This document shows positions 10,531 to 23,400 of a stretch of 64,000 nucleotides of DNA, piece after piece (positions within the stretch are counted from its first letter, which is position 1; every line of letters starts with the position of its first letter). Origin of the DNA: Mermis nigrescens (taxonomy: Eukaryota > Nematoda > Enoplea > Mermithida > Mermithidae); contig JAVLUZ010000655.1 of the NCBI GenBank assembly GCA_036768485.1, positions 620,001 through 684,000 of the forward strand. The letters are read 5' to 3'. The position numbers were made by a program, and so were the translations under genes. The notes beneath the pieces are model-generated. The model did no database searches. It saw nothing but the letters and a program-made list of their open reading frames with translations, and was not told the DNA's origin.

Positions 10531-13527
10531 ACCTCGACCTAAGCAGCTTAAAACACCTTTTCAGATATACTAAGCCTAAGCCTAAGTATAACAGGAGCAA
10601 AAACTTAGATTTTCGTATATTTTATCAAGTAAAACCGAAAAAAAACATGCAAAAAAATATGAAAATTTTTATAAGTTTTTAAAATTTCGAACAGGTTTTC
10701 GCCCCTTTTTCTTTTTTCTCCTTCATTGCTATGCTTCCTTCCGTAATTTTAGCCTTTATTATTTATTTCTGACAAATGTGTAAGTCCTTGGATCGAGCCG
10801 CTTAATCGTCCCACTCAACACTCAAATCTGGAGTTGCCTGCAACTTTGCAAGTATGGCTCAGATTTTCACCAAATTTTTTTTCACGCTTCAATTTATCGT
10901 GTTCTAGCAATTTGGCAAAAAAATTTTGGTATGCCAAAATTCGTTTTGCTCCTTTTCTAAAAGTACCATATTCTTAAGTTTAGCCAAAAGTAGGTTATAG
11001 GTCTATAATAAAAACTGAAACTGGACAGAAAAAAATTTAAGTAGTTGTATTATTTATTATTTTATTTTTTGTTAATTTATGATTGTTTATTATTCATAAT
11101 TTATTATTTTTATTTATTTTTTATTTATTACGCAGTTGTGTCAACAGTGATTTTTTGTATTGCAGTATCGTGTTTTAGTGTATTTTATCTGCGTTTACTG
11201 GCTTCATAGTAAACATTCATTCATTTATTTTAGATACTATCATGTTTTGGGCAGCAAAAAAATTCAAAAATAGGAATTTTTCTATTTTATGACTGTTCAG
11301 TCGCTTTTACCGTTTTCCGGCATTTAATTACTATCTGATTATTTTCAATTCACAGATTTCGCCCAGTAAATTAACTTTCGTCCGAATTTTTCTCTTGCCC
11401 GATTAAGAATACATCCTATTTGATAGTCAATACCGTCGTTTACTGTACATTAGCTAGGTCGACATCTATCTGCTTCCTATTTCAAATTTACTGACGGTGG
11501 GGTCCAACATTCGCATGAGTTTTCATATTTTATCAGGATTAGCATATAATCGTCATCAGTGCATGAGAAATGAGCATTGAAATTTGATTTTAATGGGAGA
11601 TATTTCACGAACCTATTTTGTTCCAGTGCGTGTTGTCGACCTTCTAGTTCAGTATGCTCATGGCCATTAACGGTCAGACATGTAAGGAATCGAAATTTAG
11701 GGTTGCTGAATGCTGGCCATTTTAATATGAGGGGAGGAGGTGAACGACATATTCTTGGCTAAAATGGCAAAAGGAGTCCAAAAACGCAGGTTTTTGCCAA
11801 AATAGAGGATCAAAATTTCCTAACTTTAGGCGAATCAGGGGCACGACCGACCCGTCCTCTGTTACTTTTATCTTAACTGTAGGTACTTTTAAGCAAATAG
11901 TGCTCATTAAAAATAATTTCGTATAGTTTCAAATATTCTCTGAGATCCAACTCGCTTATTTTGGTACTACTCCTTGGCAGAATTCTGGTTGCAGGCTGTA
12001 TCCAGAAGAGATAGGGGGCACATGCCCTCTCCGGAATGGAATGTACGAATGATTTTTTCCTTTCCCCTTCCCTTGCTTTTTTTAATCAGAAATCGCAACG
12101 AATTTCGCAAGTCTATTTAGTTTCAAGCGCGCGATTTAAACACTCCATTTTTAGTCTTTATACAACTTAAAGAAAGCGTATTTTGCATCTATGTCTCCTG
12201 TTCTGCACAGGTTTTATGTAGAAGATGAGATTTCTTAAAGAAGCAAAAATGAGAGCAATTTTTGGCGATCATTATAAGGGTGAATTTAGGACCGTGATTT
12301 GGCTGATTTAGTAAAAATTTTAACATTACAGCTCAAGTTGAAATGCTCTTACAAAATTTTTCGGGGCTCTGTCCCGGACCCCGCTGGAGGGCGCGTGAGC
12401 GCGTCACTTCAGACCTTCTAAAGGAGATGTTTTCCATTGGATTCTAGCCATATCTAAGGTATCCGGGTAGCAAAATTTAAATTTATCCTTTGGTCCCCCT
12501 TATGTTTAAAAAAATTTGGGCGTGCCATACTGAAATAAAATCTTGGATACGGGCCTTCCTGGCTGCATACGCTCTTGTATTTATATGCGCAGGTATGGCT
12601 GGCTTATTAGCATTTGATTTTTTATCGTTTGCGCTGAATGATTTGATTGTCTCGGTCATTCTTAAACTCTTGGTCATTTTTAAACAGGAGTAGGTGTGCT
12701 TATTTCGGTGAATTGCATAAGATTAGCGAAGAAGTTTGCTCAATTGCTTATCATTTATCCAAGTTAGTATAGAATTATGCAGCTAATCGAGCCAGTGCTG
12801 CAGCTTCATCTGTTTATACAGTTGGTAAGAAAGAGTGCAGTTCTTTAAATCGTAAATTAAGATCAGGCATGTTATCACCTTATGCGGGCAGCGACTAAAT
12901 TTTGTGGGGTTCAAGTGATGTAAACCTGGCAAAAAACCCAAAGAATCTCCAAAAATTTAATCCTGTGGATCTACCAATTTAGGGGAAGGCGGTCTACCGG
13001 ATTTTGGGGTCTAAACCCCCGCACGCTTACTTGGGGTTGTCAGTGTCACACCTAATGTGAATTGTGCAGTCGAGTCGATTAAGGTTATAAGTACGTGGAT
13101 TATGTAACCGTTAGAGCAAAACCCTGATTTTCGAATAAAAATTGTCAAACGTCTTCTCGCTGATCGAAAAATTAAAAATAAGCAAAAATGATAAGACAAT
13201 AAACAAATTTTCTATAATATAATTCTCCTACTGATAAAATTGCCCTAAAAAATAATCACAAGTCTTTCTTTGTAGATTAATATACCCTTTCATGTAAATA
13301 CGGCTCGAAATTTTGATTGGGTCCATGTTCAGGTCAATTTTAGGAGGCGGTTAGGTGAATGGCCTCCAATTTTCGGCCAAAAACGACAAGAAACACTTAA
13401 AAACTAGTGATGAAACGTATACCCAATTTCAATTTATTCGGATCCTAGTTTCCGCAACTTCCGGATCCGAATGTCAATTCTCCGCCGGGTAGTAAAAATT
13501 AAAACGTCCGGATCCGAACCAATACAC
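10531..13527. other. Repeat-derived or intergenic stretch, no gene supported
   Basis: AT-rich DNA with homopolymer runs around 11040-11130. Open frames are short and show no recognisable domain. The unseen first exon of SELENOF (signal peptide) could lie here or before; I could not identify it. Confidence 0.4.
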
Positions 13528-13697
13528 AGGCATGTAGCTGGCCATCCTATTTTGGGGGGACCAACAATTTTGGGGGCGTCGGGGTCCATAAAGGCCAAAA
13601 ATAGCACAAAATAACGTTTAAAAAGTCCCATTTTCCCGGTTTTTTTCTGAATTCTGGGAAGTCCGGACCCCCCATTCCCCCAGAGCTACGTGCCTGC
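13528..13697 (-). mobile_element. Short MITE family B, copy 2
   Basis: Reverse complement of the copy at 4758-4930, including GGCCAAAAATAGCACAAAAT and TTTTGGGGGGACC. Non-coding. Confidence 0.6.
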
Positions 13698-14239
13698 CAA
13701 TACACATAATTAATCCTTGTTGGCTTAATATACCCTCTGTTGTTGAGTTGGTGTTATGCACTATTGTAGTTATGCTGCTTGCTTATTGGTGCCTAAGGCA
13801 AGTGTTTTTTGTACAAGGTCCCTTACATGTACAAAGACGGTCCCTAAGCCTTTGTCAATTTGGTACATGTATTTAAATTGTGGCTTATACCTAATATACA
13901 TATTATAGAACAGTAAGGCCTTTTGTTTAAACAATGAGTTTTCCGATTTTTGTTAGTGTAGTTTAGCCTATTTCTGGGTTTCTGACAAAAAAATAATGAA
14001 AAAATTCATCAATAGAAATTTTTTTAAACATTTTTATTATTTACAAGAAGAATATTGCGGCCTTTTTATTTTTAGTAAGCTAAATTTGAAATAGTTCAGC
14101 AAAGAATAGTGAGGGTTCTGTAAAATTCGAAAAATGTTTTTTTTAATTGTAAAAAATTTACTAAATTTATGTCTAATTTGCAAAAGTTGTAAGAATATGC
14201 GACGATGAAAAAATGGGAGGGAGAGGTCTGAGAACCCCC

Positions 14240-14395
14240 ACTTAGGGTCGTGTCCATACGTAGGCAGCGAGAAAATTCCGGGAAGTCAGGATGGGTAAAA
14301 TTGCCAAAAATGTTACTAAAAATTGAATTCTGGGGATTTAACTTCTGGGGGTACAAACGACCCTCAACCCCCCTAAGCCCATTTGTGGTCATGTC
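14240..14395 (+). mobile_element. Fragment related to MITE family A
   Basis: Begins CCATACGTAGGCAGCGAGAAAATTC and ends in a C-rich stretch like the family, but the middle is missing. It lies just before SELENOF exon 2. Confidence 0.4.
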
Positions 14396-14422
14396 CTTTC
14401 ATTGAGTCGTCGGTTTTTATAG

Positions 14423-17400
14423 CTGTGGAATGTAGCTGGCGACTTTGCCCAATCTGAAGACGTTTGCTTGGCAAGCGGTTTCACGCGTCAGCTAACGTGC
14501 GACTCGTGCCGAAAATTGGACGATTTCAGTTTAAAGCCCTTGGTGGCTCAGTGTTTAAACTGCTGCGCTGAAATTTCTGAGCCAAGCGCGACTAAAGTAC
14601 GCGCAAATGTGTATCTGTTGTTCATTTATTATATTTATTGTTTTTTTATTTTTTAGACGGCAACGAATCGCAATATTGAATTAAATTTATTTACTAATTA
14701 ATTGATATTTAATAAGATTTATAATTTTACTAAATTACCTCCAAATATCAATTTATTATGTTTTAAGGCATGCATACATTAAATAACTTCGGACTAGGAC
14801 GCATTTGTTGATGCGGATTGTGCAGTAATCATGAGATGGTGAAATATCTTCCAATTTTAGTGCTTCACTCGTGCGATTCTTGCATTACTTGTTTACACTT
14901 AAAATCTTGTTTAAATGCAGTCGATTTTAAATTTTTTGCAAATGTAAAATGTAAAGTGAATTGTAAAGTGATTATAATAAAATTGTAAAGTGACGCGCTT
15001 TGATACGTGTGTGTGATTGTGTGTGAAGTGATACCGAACGATTTTTTCTGCATTCGTTTCGTATGTAATGTTAAGTATAGCTGGAAAATTTAAACTAGAG
15101 TATTTATAGCGCCCCGATTTCTTGACCGTAAATTGACTATTTTTAATTTGTTATTAACCTGTCATATTTTTTAACGAGATTCCGGTTAAATGAACCAAGG
15201 AGCAATTTAAATGATAAAAAATTGATATTCTTTAAGGTTTTCTTGCTCCTTTGATTTAACACATGCTTTTTCTAAATGAATTCAGTCCAGCGTTATTGTC
15301 TTTTCATCGGTTTTATTTGCATTTTTTGTCAATCAGGAAAATTCAATGTTTTATTTAGTCGGGCTTACTGTAGCCTTTTGACTACTACATTAATGCCGAT
15401 TGTATTATTTAGCGTTTTCGACGTGCTGCTTTGGTTGTGTGTCGCTGAAAATTGCCTCACTTCCCCCAAGTTCAAGGTAATCGATATTCAACTTTACATT
15501 ACGTATACATACACACAGGGACAGGCCCGTAACCAGGATTATATTTCAGGGGGGGCGAAAATTTGTGAGGCCAGATATCTTGAGAACCATTAGGAGATGG
15601 GCGAAAATAAAGTCAGTTTTGAGCGTATCTCGGCGAGCTTTGTGGAGAAAAATTTCCGAAAAATTAAAAAATTTCACTTTATTTTATATTGATATACAGC
15701 AAATTTATCATTTAAGCTGATTTCTCATCACTCAATCGACGAATTATTTCTTATATCTTGCCTTTGTACTTAATCATTGTGCTTTACGGAGAGAAACATG
15801 CAGGTAATGAATTACTCGGCGCCAAGCGCCGAAAAAATTGACATATTCTGCGTGTCAAATTCAAATTTGAGCGATTTTGAGCGGGCTAGAAGACAAAAAA
15901 CATGATAAACAATAAGTACGGCGCAAGGCGCCGTAAAATTTCATGTTACACATGTCATAACTCAAATTTGAGCTGTTTTGAGTAAACTAGAAGGCAAAAA
16001 CTATAGCTAAACAATGAATCCGGCGCACAGCGCTGGAAATAAATTAACATGTTCTCTATGTCTAACTCAAATTTGAGCGATTTTTAGCGGTTTAGAAGAC
16101 GAAACTATATATTAACAATAAATCCGGCGCGAAACGCTGGAAAATTTTGACCTTACTAGCCACGGTTTTTTTTGTATTCGGCAAAGATTTTTCGCGATGT
16201 ACAAAGACTTTTGGGGACCGTCTTTGTACATGTACAAAGATTTTCGGAAGACAAAAACTGCAAAAAAGGTTCGAAATTCGCAAGGCGCTCCGCGCCGAAA
16301 TGAGCAATTGTATGTTCTATATATCTTTATAATTTCAAAAATTGCATTTTGAAAGGAAAAATGCCAAATTTTTTGGCGCTTCGCGCCGTTTTGAGACAAT
16401 TTTTACTGATTTTTGCCCTCAGAAACCTGGAAATTGTTAAAATACGTAACCAAAGGTCGAACAACTCTGTTTTTGCCACACTAAAATCGCTACTGTACCA
16501 TATTATAGTACCCAAAAATTTGTGTGTACGAAATGTACAAAGACTTTTAGGGACCATCTTTGTACATGTACAAACGGACCTTGTACAAAAAAACACTGGT
16601 ACTAGCTCAAAAGTACGCTAAAAACCTGTTTTGGCGGTGTTTCAGACACGCTTCGCCAATTTTTCAATTTTGCTCTTCGGGGGACCCCCTAAAGAAACAA
16701 AAAATTTTCCCATTTCAAGGGGTGGGGGCGGCGGCGGCCCTTCCCCGCCCCCTTCTAAATACGACGCTTCACAGGGGCGTAACCAGGATTTTATTTTGGG
16801 GGTCGAGGTTTTTGAAGTCCTATATCTCGAGCACCGGAGATACGCGAAAATACTGACATTTTAGAGCGTCTTCCGATGATATCTATGCTATGGTTGAGAA
16901 AAAATTTAAAAATAAATTTGGAAATTTTCAAGATAGAAATAAGATCGAAATAAGATAAAAAAATCCGGCGCGAAGCGCCGGAAAAATCTTCAGTTAAGTA
17001 GCTCAAAAGTGTGCTAGAAACGCATTTTGGCTGTCTTTTTGGTGAACTTCTAGAATTTTTATTTTTTCCTTTCGGTGACCCTTGTGAAAATATAAAATTT
17101 TCTCCCATTTCGGAGGGGTTGGGCCGGGCCCCCTGAGTTTATGTTGATTTTGTAGATATTTTTGTCATTCATTACCCCCCGTCACAATCCGTGAAATGCT
17201 TTATTTCGTTGCATTTTACTCTTCTAGAATATTCGTGATTAAGTTTGCATGAAAACAAATGATAATAAGAATGATGGAATGACTTGGGCTATCAAATATG
17301 CACAAATTAATAGACAAAAAGCGTCTGAATGAAGGAATCGACAGAGTACTACTCGAAAAATACTTTACATTATACTGTTAGGCATCGTTTGGCGCTCGTT

Positions 17401-20400
17401 CATAAATCCAACAATAGATTTCGGTCCGCAAATGGCCTTAGGGGGTATGCCTTTTAAAAGTTGGGCTAGGAGGGATACATACCCTCCATACCCCCTATAG
17501 TGTGCATGTGTGTTGTAGTGATCGACCGGGGCGACTTTTTTGGCCGGGGCCGGGGCGGTACCGGGGCTGGAAACAATCCTCGGCCCCGGCCCGGGGCCGG
17601 GGCCGGGGCTGGCCGGGGTCAGACAAGGAAAATATTATTGCATGACACATACTTGGGGTGGGGGGCATAGGAAAGAAATAATGAGCGATTGCTCCATTCA
17701 GTAGTAAATGGCTTTTCATATCAAGTTTTATTACTATTTATGTCACAAGAAACAAATTTAGTCTAGTGTTTCATTGTCTGAATCATCAATAAGGTCTATG
17801 TCGCTGCTATTAGCACACTCTGTATCATTCGAATCTTAGCTACGGCTACTGCTGCTGTAGCAATTGGATGCAATAGGTATTGGATGTAATAAATGAGACA
17901 TCACACATTCCCACATGGGGGAGGGGTATTACCCCCTCAGGGTCCAAGACACAAGTCACTGTCAGACGATTTTTGGTGAAAACCTTTTGAATTTTTTGAA
18001 CTTAATTTTTTAGTATGGCAAAAGTGTACCTAACTATTAGAATTTCACGAAGTGATACATTATTTTATTATGTGAGCTAGAGTAAATAGATAAACTATCA
18101 CTATAAAACATGCATGTAATCGCTTAAAATTTTATCAGGTTCCCTCAGTATACCTACATGTAACGGCTGGAAATCTAGGGTAGGGGTCCCGCGCCATTTT
18201 TAGAAGGAGGGGGTTAGCGACTAGATCAAAAATGGTAAAAACACATAAAAATAGCCAAAAAAGCACAGGCTTTCGCCAAAAAATGGGGGAGGGTGGTTAA
18301 ATATTTTCTGACTTTCAAGGAAGTTCGGGGCTTCAAAGCGGAGATGGGGGATGGCCCAAATCCTCTGTCACATGTATATTCCTCGGCTATTTTCAGGGGA
18401 AGGGGGGTAAGCGGCTCCATTTTTGCAGCCGCTTACCCCCCCTTTGAAAATCTTTAAAATGGTAGAATTTTCAATAAGGAATTCTACACCTTTTTACAGT
18501 TTTTGTTCTTCAAAACTCTTTGTACATGTACAAAGACGGTCCTGAAACGTCTATGTACATCAGCAAAAATCTTCCCCGAATACAAAAAGACCGTGCTTCT
18601 AAATGTGATAATTCGGCCTGAATTTAGTTGATAGTTCGGCGCGAAGTGCCGAAATTTTTATGAGCTTCTGATGGAATTCACACATAAAACTCGACTGAGA
18701 AAGCTAAAACAACTTTTACTACAAAAATGAGAAATATTACAAAAATTGTAATATGCGAATTAAATCTTGTAATAAGCAACACTGCGCTTAGAATGCAAAA
18801 ATGGAAAAATGTCAAATATTCAGGAACCCAAAAATTAGCCAAATACACTACTAAAGGTCGAAAAACTATGTTCTACTACCACACTGAAATCGTTACTGTA
18901 CCATATTAAAGTATACAAAAATTTGCATGTACAAAAGAGTGTTTTTTGTATTCGCCAAAGATTTTTCCCGATGTACAAAGACCAGGACTATCTTTGTACA
19001 TGTACAAAGATTTTTGGGAAGATAAAAACTGTAAAAAGGTATAAAATTCCAAAAATTTTTCGGCATTTCCCTCCGATATGAAAAATTGTCTGTCCTATAC
19101 ATCTTTTAAATGGCAAAATTTAAATTTAGAATGCAGAAATGTCAAATTTTTAGGCGCTTCGCGCCGTTTTGAGACAATTTTAGTAATTCTTGGCGTTAGA
19201 AACTCAGAAATTAGCTAAAATATACAATTAAAAGTCAAAAGACCCTGTTTTGCCACTAATTTTCTGGTCCTCCAATTTGGGATTTCACCCCTCCCTCAAC
19301 TCTGGACCCTAGGAAACTATTTGAGACATATTTAGTTTATCGGATCGGACGCAATTCTGCAGCGTAGTTTATATTCGCCTATAATTAACCTCGGTCCTAA
19401 TAACTATTACACAGGAAACGCGTTTTAAAGCACACGGTTCCCATTCAAATGAATGTAAAAGTGTTTTTTGTAGAAATAGTTTGTTAAAAACGTACAATTT
19501 ATAACTAGAAATAGAACGTATTTGTCAACTCTAAATCTTTTAGCCATAGCTATGAATGAATGAGTTAAAAGTAGCATTTAGTTTAAATAAGTTAAGTGGA
19601 GGAATCGAAAATATGCAGATTTTCCTGAACATTCATTCATTAAAAGCTCATTTATACACAGTAGAAAACTTATGACAAGGACTAAGTAAGTATACATATG
19701 GTCTAATCAGTACAGTTCTCAAAATTAACACTTGCTCATTGATAAATAAGTGCCAGTATCACAGCCTGTACAAAATACGAATTACACTAAATTTTTCCCG
19801 GCCCCGGCCATTTTTTGACCTTGCCCCGGCCGGGGCCGGGGATGCTGAAAATGGCCGGGGATTGCCGGGGCCGGGGCCCCGGTCGATCACTAGTGTGTTG
19901 TAATGTTAATTTAACATAGTTGCTTGTTAAACCAAGCCATTTTCTTACTTTACAACATTCTATAAGCTCGGCAAAAGTTACGTTTAAATACGTGTTTGTT
20001 GTCCTACCGTTGTGAAGTGTTTTACGTACGTGCTAGTCTGTAGTGCATATGATGAAAATGAAATGATTTTTTCGCTCTCTACAACACTTGTTTAACGGAT
20101 TTTGCATTAGCAAGAATAATGGTTATCGATAGAGAAGAGCGTGGAATGTTTTAGGAGTCAGAGACATGCATACACATAGGGGTGATGGGGTATTACCATG
20201 TGGGATTTCTGGGGGTGTGAAATTATAAAGTGCCTTTTTTGGGTCCACAAATGGTAGATACGCGTCAAAAACACCGTTTTTCAGCGTTTTTGACGATCAT
20301 ACCTGGGCGTGGGAGGTTTGGGAGGGGGTATGCACCCCCAGAAACCAGAATACCCCCAGAATTCGATTTTTGAAATATTTTTTGTTTTTTCGCAATTTTT

Positions 20401-23400
20401 GTTGGCAATGGATAGTGCTCGATGAGAAATTTTTACATATAGTGTTTTTTCGCCATACCACTATTTTTAAGGCCATTTTTTTAGCTTTGAAAAAATCTTG
20501 CACCCCCTTCCCCCACCAGAGCTTTGGTGCCGCCCACCTATGCTGACGATGCTCTATCTTTCTAGAGCATAAAAAGATTGGAAAAATTTCAAAAAAATTA
20601 AAAAGTTGAAACAAATTGAATAAAATAGTCAAAACCTGAGTGTAATAACGCAAAGCGCCTAAAATTTGGCACTTTTGAGCAAATAAATAGCTAAAAACGC
20701 TTTTAAGAAAATTTTTGGAAACTTTTTAAAATCAAGAATTCTGGGTGGATTTAAAAAATTTTTACGGGGGGGGGGGTGAATCCACCCCAAGATTATGTAT
20801 GGGTATTACCCCCTTCTCCCCTCTGAAGGGTCAGCCGGACAGGTACTGTCCGGCGATTTTGAGCTGATGGAACGTGTTCTGCATCATTTTTGAGGTCAGA
20901 AGTACTTTTATGTACTTTTTACAAGCGCCCAAAATTGATGAATTTTTGCATTGTTGGGTATTAAAAGTGATATAATGCAGTCAAAATGGACTAAAAAATG
21001 CTTTTAAAACGCGATAACACCACAGAAAACGTTTTATAGGCTATTTTGACCATTTTGATCAATAAAACAGTAAAAAATTCGTGAACGTTGAATGAACTGT
21101 TTTTGATTTTTTAGATTCCAGCCCCCCCACCCCCTGCCGACCATCATGCGGATCTAGGGGGATGTGAATCATACATAGATGGGCAGTAATCAAATTCTGG
21201 GGTCCGAATGGTGCAAAATCGCCAAAAATAACGAAAATTTCGATTCTAGGGGTGTATCACGATTAAAAAGTGCCTTTTTTCATTGTAAAAAGCGATGGGT
21301 ACGCGTCAAAAACACTTTTTTGACGCTTTAGACAATGCTCGTTCTTTCTAGAAGATGAAACGTAAAAAAATGCGGAAAAATTTGAAAATTGTTGGTCAAA
21401 AAGGTTTGTATGGCGCGAAGCGCCGAAAATTTAAGATTTTTGAGCCAAAAATGGGCTAAAAGCGCTTAAAAGGGCACACTTTTCACAACTTTTATCAACT
21501 TTTACAAAAAATCGATAATTCTGGGGGTCTGAGCAATTTCGCGTGGGGTCAGTTGCATACATGCACAGTATGGGAATTCTGGGGGGTGAAAACCTAACGT
21601 GCCTTTTTTGGGCCCAAAAATGGCCGGTACGCGTCAAAAAACATCGTTTTTTGGCGTTTCTGACGATACTCTATCCTTCTAGAGCATGAAATCATGAAAA
21701 AAATTTCGAAAAAAGTCGAATGAATTGATCAGTATATCGCTTAAAACATGAATATATGGCGCGAAGCGCCGAAAATTTGGCGATTTTGAGCAAATAGATA
21801 GCCAAAAACCCTTAAAAAGACACTTTTTCTACCAATTTTCAGGTAAGTTTAGGAAACTTTTGAAAAATCGCCAATTCTGGTGGGGGGTGAAAAATTTTTT
21901 GCGGGGGAGGGGGGTGAAAAATGATTCTGCGGGGGATGAAACCCCCCGAACCCCCTCCCAAGATCATGTATTGTCAGTTGCCATTCTGGGGGTCAAAATC
22001 CCCCTTCTCCGTAAGACCTTGTCTGGTTTGGACCATTGTTTTTCGTACAAACTCCCTTTGCACATGTGCAATGATGGTTCCCGATAGTTTTTGTACTTTT
22101 TGTACGTGAAGATTTTTTGGGTACTAAAATATGGTACAGTAGCGCTTTCAGTGCGGTAAAAGAGGATTTTCTGACCTTTGTTAGTGTATTTTAACCAATG
22201 TCTGGGTTCCTGACGACAAAAAATACTAGAAATTGTCTCAACGAACGATTTGCCAATTTTTCCTTTCTAAATGCAAATTCTGAAATTATGAAGAAATATA
22301 GAACAAAAATTTACTCAATTTGGTAGTTTCAGTTTCAGATCTTACAGTTTTTGTCTTCCCAAAAATCTTTGTGCCTATATAAGACGATTCTGGAAGCCTT
22401 TGTACATCGACAAAAATATTAGCCGAATATAACAAACGTGATTTAGACCCCTGTAAGTCCGAAAGACCCTCTCCAGAATGTCGTGAAATGAACCCCTAGA
22501 ATTGAATTTTTAGCGCCTTTTTTCGCGATCTGACCCATCAGACCCCAACACTTTTTAAGTGCTGCGCAAGCGATAATGGGACATTTCGTACGTTAGAGCC
22601 ATGTGTAAACGTTTTTTTGGATGAAAAAATAGAAATTTAAGCATTTTTACGGCATTTTTGAAGAGAGTTGAAAGTTTTGAAAAAATCTTCGGCGCTTCGC
22701 TCCGAGTTTATCAAAAATATATTATTTGTGTTTCCCCATTACTGCTCTTTTCTTTCATCATCAGCGACATCCTGCTTAGCTTTAAAATGTAATAGTTCAA
22801 TTAGGAATTCTCTTACGGCTGATTTATCTTTCCTATGTGCTCTTCTGGAAGCCTAGCTTCGATTTAGCTTCCTACCTTCCATTTCAGTCAACACTAACTA
22901 CCTTTCTTTGTACCTGTAAATACAAAAGACTTTTTATTCTACGCAAAGGCTGATTCATCTTCGCTTAAACATAATTTTTAATCAAAATTTACAGCAGAAT
23001 CGAAGTGTCTATCTTAATATGCAATTATTATTATTATTATTATCAATTAATATAATAAAATAAATATTATAATAATAATAATAATAATAATAATAATTAG
23101 AGCTGTGCCGAGGCTAGGCTGGCTCCGGCACCGGGGCCGGGGCCAGTGTTATAATTGATTATAATGTAGAAAATTGATAATGTTTTGAGCAGATTTACCT
23201 TCAAGCTCAATTTCAAGCAACACCACACATCTTGCTAATTCAAATCTTTATTCTATTATGTTAGGTTGGTGCAAATTTCTAGTTAATAATCAAAATTGAC
23301 ATATTTTGAATTGCAATTCATATAGCCGAGCTTTCCAGCTTGCTTGGTAGCAGACAGCTACGTCTATCAGAACAAATAGAATAATAAGCCTAAAAAAGTG

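Noticed and set aside
14468..14656. The 62-codon frame beginning at 14468 as a complete small protein
   Set aside because: It is SELENOF exon 2 read into the intron; the coding part ends at the donor site after 14596.
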